From assembly GCA_022360415.1 (NCBI GenBank), contig JAKSDB010000389.1, positions 1 to 8,891 of the forward strand: a stretch of DNA of 8,891 nucleotides. The letters run 5' to 3'. This document shows, in pieces, positions 6,363 through 8,891 of this stretch. The position numbers were made by a program, and so were the translations under genes. The notes under the pieces were generated by a model. It worked only from the letters and a program-made list of their open reading frames with translations. It had not been told where the DNA came from and searched no databases. Numbering within the stretch: the stretch's first letter is position 1; every line of letters begins with the position of its first letter. Origin of the DNA: Chlorobiales bacterium (GTDB taxonomy: Bacteria > Bacteroidota > Chlorobiia > Chlorobiales > Chlorobiaceae).

Positions 6363-7199
6363 ATGAAGCTGTATATCGTTACGGGAGCACTCCTCCTTTT
6401 CATTGCGGGATGCGGTGACGCTCGTAAAGATGATATCGTTGCCAGATCAGGACAGCTTCAGTTAACAAGGGACGAGGTGCTTGCTTCGATCAGTTATTCC
6501 TCTCCCGAGGATAGTCTTATTGTTTCGGCCATTTACATCGAAGACTGGAAGTCTCTTGCCTTGCTTTATCAGCTTGCGCTTGAAGAAAATATTGACAAAG
6601 ACCCCGGAACAAAGCGGCTGATTGAAAAAGCAAAAAGGACTATAGTCGTTCAGCGATTTGTTGATAAACGGATGGAAAAAGCTGAAAATGACGGTCTCCA
6701 TGCAATTGATTCTTCGGCAGCCCGTGAGTTTTACCATCAGTTTCCGGAAATGTTTACCGCCAGTAATAAGGAGTATGCAGTTTCCCGTTATTATGCTTCA
6801 ACAGCTCAATCGGCAAGTCGCATCGAGAATGCGCTCAGGCTCCATGAAGATGATGAAAACAGGTTGCTTGAGCTCATTGAATCGATCGAGCCGGGGTATG
6901 CGGCAGAAAACCGTCAGGCTCGTGACAGCGTTCGTGAACTGAAAACCCTCGACCGGATCCATCTTGAAAATGATACAATGAAAGAGGCTCTGCAGAAGCT
7001 CGCTCCGGGGGAACTCTCCTCTGTGATTGCTGTGGATGATTCGCTATTTGTTGTGCTGGAATTGCATGATATTGTAGGGAAAGGGGAAAAAAAGACATTC
7101 GAGCAGTCTTACGGGGACATTGAAGAGCTTCTTACAGTTCAAAAACAAAAGCAGTATTATAGTACATTGCTTGAAGAGGCAAGGAAAAAGTACCAGTAA
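6363..7199 (+). CDS. Lipoprotein of the SurA/PrsA/PpiC chaperone family, probably without isomerase activity
   Basis: A 278-residue predicted lipoprotein: short signal peptide and lipobox IAGC with Cys17 as the lipidated residue. Residues about 24-110 (VARSGQLQLTRDEV onward, helical, with conserved W62) resemble the N-terminal chaperone domain of SurA/PrsA-type foldases. Residues about 115-240 follow the outline of a parvulin domain: a REFYHQFPEMF helix start, a YAVSRYYAST strand and a closing KLAPGELSSVIAVDDSLFVVLELHDI. The central block normally holding the GGDLG motif is replaced by unrelated sequence (about 178-200), so catalysis is doubtful. A charged helix ends the protein. It is tightly coupled to secF and precedes another SurA-like gene, so a role in folding or escorting exported proteins is likely (inference). 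The family assignment rests on pattern recognition and is moderately sure; the gene itself is well supported. Confidence 0.85.
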   Translation: MKLYIVTGALLLFIAGCGDARKDDIVARSGQLQLTRDEVLASISYSSPEDSLIVSAIYIEDWKSLALLYQLALEENIDKDPGTKRLIEKAKRTIVVQRFVDKRMEKAENDGLHAIDSSAAREFYHQFPEMFTASNKEYAVSRYYASTAQSASRIENALRLHEDDENRLLELIESIEPGYAAENRQARDSVRELKTLDRIHLENDTMKEALQKLAPGELSSVIAVDDSLFVVLELHDIVGKGEKKTFEQSYGDIEELLTVQKQKQYYSTLLEEARKKYQ

Positions 7200-7266
7200 A
7201 CAGAGCTGTAATGTTTAATACAAAGGAACCTCTCTGTATTTATTCCGTGATTCAATTGCATTGTTA

Positions 7267-7286
7267 ATCCCGGCTCACCCGGGGAT
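7267..7286 (+). other. Hairpin in the leader of the SurA-like gene
   Basis: ATCCCGG (7267-7273) can pair with CCGGGGAT (7279-7286) around a 5-nt loop with one bulged G. No T-run follows, so it is not a standard terminator. It sits in the 191-bp gap before the SurA-like gene, which has no clear promoter: TTGACA occurs at about 7352 without a good -10 box. It could affect RNA stability or translation; function unknown. Confidence 0.35.
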
Positions 7287-7390
7287 CGAAATTAAGGCGG
7301 GGAGCTATCCTGATTTCATCGGGACTCGTTTCGCCTTGCATTTGAACATCTCTTGACAATAAACAGAGGGGTGCCCACAAGTAAAGCCAA

Positions 7391-8713
7391 ATGATTATGA
7401 AAAAAGGTTTATTCAGGATTTTTGCATTGACTGCATTTGTTATGGCCGCAGGTTTCGCTAAAGCCGGTGCGGTAACGGCAGACAGGATTGTTGCGGTTGT
7501 TGGTAATGAAATGATCTTGCAGTCGGAAGTCGATGAGCAGGCAATGATGACCCGTTTGCAGCACCCTGAGGCGAAAAACGATCCGTTCCTCAGGTCCGGG
7601 ATACTGGAAATGCTTGTCAACAGAAAAATTGTCCTGACCAAGGCAAGGCTGGACAGCATCCAGGTGAATGAAGCCGATATTGAAAAGAAAGTTGAAGAAA
7701 GGATGATGTTCCTCAGAAGCAGGTTCAGGTCAATTGAGGAGATGGAAGCGGCTTTTTCGAAATCCTATGTGGTGATCGAGAAAGAAATAAAGGATGATAT
7801 TCGTGACCAGCAGATGATTAGCATTCTCAGAAGAGAAAAGTTTGCCGGAGTTTCGGTTACGTTCGATGAGGTAGAGGATTTCTATAAAGCAAACCGCGAC
7901 AGGCTCCCCGAAGTTTCGGAGGCTGTCATGATTTCACAGATTGTCATATATCCGAAAGTTACGGAGGGAGCCAAGGCAAAAGCTTTCGCAGAGATCCAGG
8001 ATATTCAGCAGCAGCTTAAGCAGGGAGCGGATTTTGCGCAGGTTGCCCGTGAGCGTTCACAGGATCCCGGTTCGGCCCGTCTTGGAGGAGACCTTGGCTA
8101 CTCCCGCAGGGGAGCTTTTGTGAAAAATTTTGAGGAGGTCGCTTTCGGGTTGAAGGAGGGAGAGATTTCAGACATTGTCGAATCCCGGTTTGGCTACCAT
8201 ATTATTCAGCTTCTTGACAAGGAGAAGGATGCCGTGCACACAAGGCATATCCTGATTGCTTTCGACAGAAGTACGCTCGATGCTCCTGCCGCGCAGGCAA
8301 TGCTTGAAGCAATCCGCAGGGATATCGTTAGCGGGAAAGCGACTTTTGCGGATATGGCGAGAAAGCATTCTGATGATCCCGTTTCGGCCAGAAGCGACGG
8401 GATAGTGAAAAATACCGAAACAGGTGAAACCATGATTGCTGTTACGGCGCTCAGGGATAAGCTGAAAGAGGTTGTCATGCCGTTAAAAAAAGCCGGTGAT
8501 CTGAGCAATGTTGTCAGGATCGATCCTGATACGGGGCTTCCCTTTTATGCGCTCTTTCAGCTGAACAAGAAGGTGCCTGCCCATCGGCTTGACCTGAAGT
8601 CGGATTATGCAAAGCTTGAACGCCTGACCACTGATGAAAAGAAGGACAGGTTGTTCAAGGAGTGGATCAACGGGCTGCAGAAAGAGGTCTATGTCAGGAT
8701 ATCAGACATCTAA
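7391..8713 (+). CDS. SurA-like periplasmic chaperone / peptidyl-prolyl cis-trans isomerase
   Basis: Periplasmic folding factor that in other bacteria escorts outer-membrane proteins to the BAM machinery. The 440-residue protein has a Sec signal peptide with probable cleavage after AKA (23-25). DRIVAVVGNEMILQSEVDEQ (31-50) is the typical SurA N-terminal segment, and ILEMLVNRKIV (71-81) continues the chaperone domain. Parvulin domain 1 (about 178-277) is well preserved: SQIVI, ARERSQDPGSARLGGDLGYSRRG and FGYHIIQLLD. Parvulin domain 2 (about 282-393) keeps VHTRHILI and ARKHSDDPVSA but lacks GGDLG, so it is probably inactive. ATG 7391 and ATG 7397 are both possible starts; neither has a clear Shine-Dalgarno. 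It follows the chaperone-like lipoprotein gene and overlaps the gyrB 3' end by 12 bp. Architecture and length match SurA, but orthology to E. coli surA is not established. Confidence 0.93.
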   Translation: MIMKKGLFRIFALTAFVMAAGFAKAGAVTADRIVAVVGNEMILQSEVDEQAMMTRLQHPEAKNDPFLRSGILEMLVNRKIVLTKARLDSIQVNEADIEKKVEERMMFLRSRFRSIEEMEAAFSKSYVVIEKEIKDDIRDQQMISILRREKFAGVSVTFDEVEDFYKANRDRLPEVSEAVMISQIVIYPKVTEGAKAKAFAEIQDIQQQLKQGADFAQVARERSQDPGSARLGGDLGYSRRGAFVKNFEEVAFGLKEGEISDIVESRFGYHIIQLLDKEKDAVHTRHILIAFDRSTLDAPAAQAMLEAIRRDIVSGKATFADMARKHSDDPVSARSDGIVKNTETGETMIAVTALRDKLKEVVMPLKKAGDLSNVVRIDPDTGLPFYALFQLNKKVPAHRLDLKSDYAKLERLTTDEKKDRLFKEWINGLQKEVYVRISDI

Positions 8714-8891
8714 CCTGCGCACGTAACGAGCGTTCTTTTCGATAAATTCACGGCGGGGTTCAACCTTGTCACCCATCAGCGTGGAAAAGGTGTGGTCGGC
8801 TTCCATGGCGTTTTCAACGGTTACTTGCAGTAACGACCGGTGCTCAGGGTCCATGGTTGTGTTCCATAACTGCTCGGGGTTCATCTCGCCA
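8702..8891 (-). CDS. gyrB: DNA gyrase subunit B, C-terminal end, cut by the window edge
   Basis: ATPase subunit of DNA gyrase, which introduces negative supercoils. Only the last 62 complete codons and the stop are inside the window. They begin GEMNPEQLWNTTMDPEHR and end with MGDKVEPRREFIEKNARYV, the highly conserved GyrB C-terminus (MGxxVExRRxFI signature). ParE shares some of this, but MNPEQLW and the ending fit GyrB best. The ATG at 8884 is an internal methionine, not the start. The stop codon lies within the last codons of the convergent SurA-like gene. Confidence 0.95.
   Translation of the reverse strand, partial: GEMNPEQLWNTTMDPEHRSLLQVTVENAMEADHTFSTLMGDKVEPRREFIEKNARYVRRLDV

Noticed and set aside
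7200..7237. Intrinsic terminator after the lipoprotein gene (ACAGAG/CTCTGT)
   Set aside because: The stem is only 6 bp around a 26-nt loop and is followed by ATTTATT, not a proper T-run.
1..8891. CRISPR array, tRNA/rRNA genes, insertion sequences or a defence cassette
   Set aside because: No regular repeats, cloverleaf, transposase-like protein or terminal inverted repeats were seen; all substantial coding sequence is accounted for by metabolic or housekeeping families.

Overview
The window looks like a chromosomal segment from a green sulfur bacterium (Chlorobiaceae) or a close relative. The main clue is a flavocytochrome c sulfide dehydrogenase pair (fccA-fccB), an enzyme of anoxygenic sulfide oxidation. 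The surrounding housekeeping genes (mnmG, secD, secF, a SurA-type chaperone, gyrB) also fit, but the lineage is an inference from gene content and protein character, not from a database search.

Layout. Positions 1-911 (minus strand) hold the first 303 codons of mnmG, which runs off the left edge. Just upstream of its start, at 926-941, is a 16-bp ParB-binding (parS-type) site, which suggests that the chromosome partition and origin region is close. About 780 bp (912-1691) follow without a convincing protein gene; they hold GC-rich inverted repeats (1019-1042 and 1119-1185), a very AT-rich stretch (about 1215-1285) and the leader of the next operon. Then come fccA (1692-2051) and fccB (2066-3358), closed by a strong intrinsic terminator (about 3380-3410).

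A plausible promoter (3553-3581) precedes secD (3634-5412), secF (5432-6358) and a putative chaperone lipoprotein (6363-7199). These three are closely spaced and co-directional, so probably one operon. After a 191-bp gap comes a SurA-like periplasmic chaperone/peptidyl-prolyl isomerase (7391-8713). Its stop overlaps tail-to-tail, by 12 bp, the 3' end of gyrB, which enters from the right edge on the minus strand.

How the genes work together. FccA (a predicted lipoprotein with one heme c) and FccB (a Tat-exported flavoprotein with covalent FAD) would form a periplasmic, membrane-tethered sulfide:cytochrome c oxidoreductase. SecD/SecF help the Sec translocon pull proteins across the inner membrane, and the two following parvulin-family proteins would receive exported proteins, so 3634-8713 is an envelope protein export and folding block. 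mnmG and gyrB are housekeeping genes on the opposite strand. I found no clear undescribed multigene system. The points most worth a second look are the parS site, the structured non-coding block beside it, and the parvulin-like lipoprotein that seems to have lost its catalytic core.
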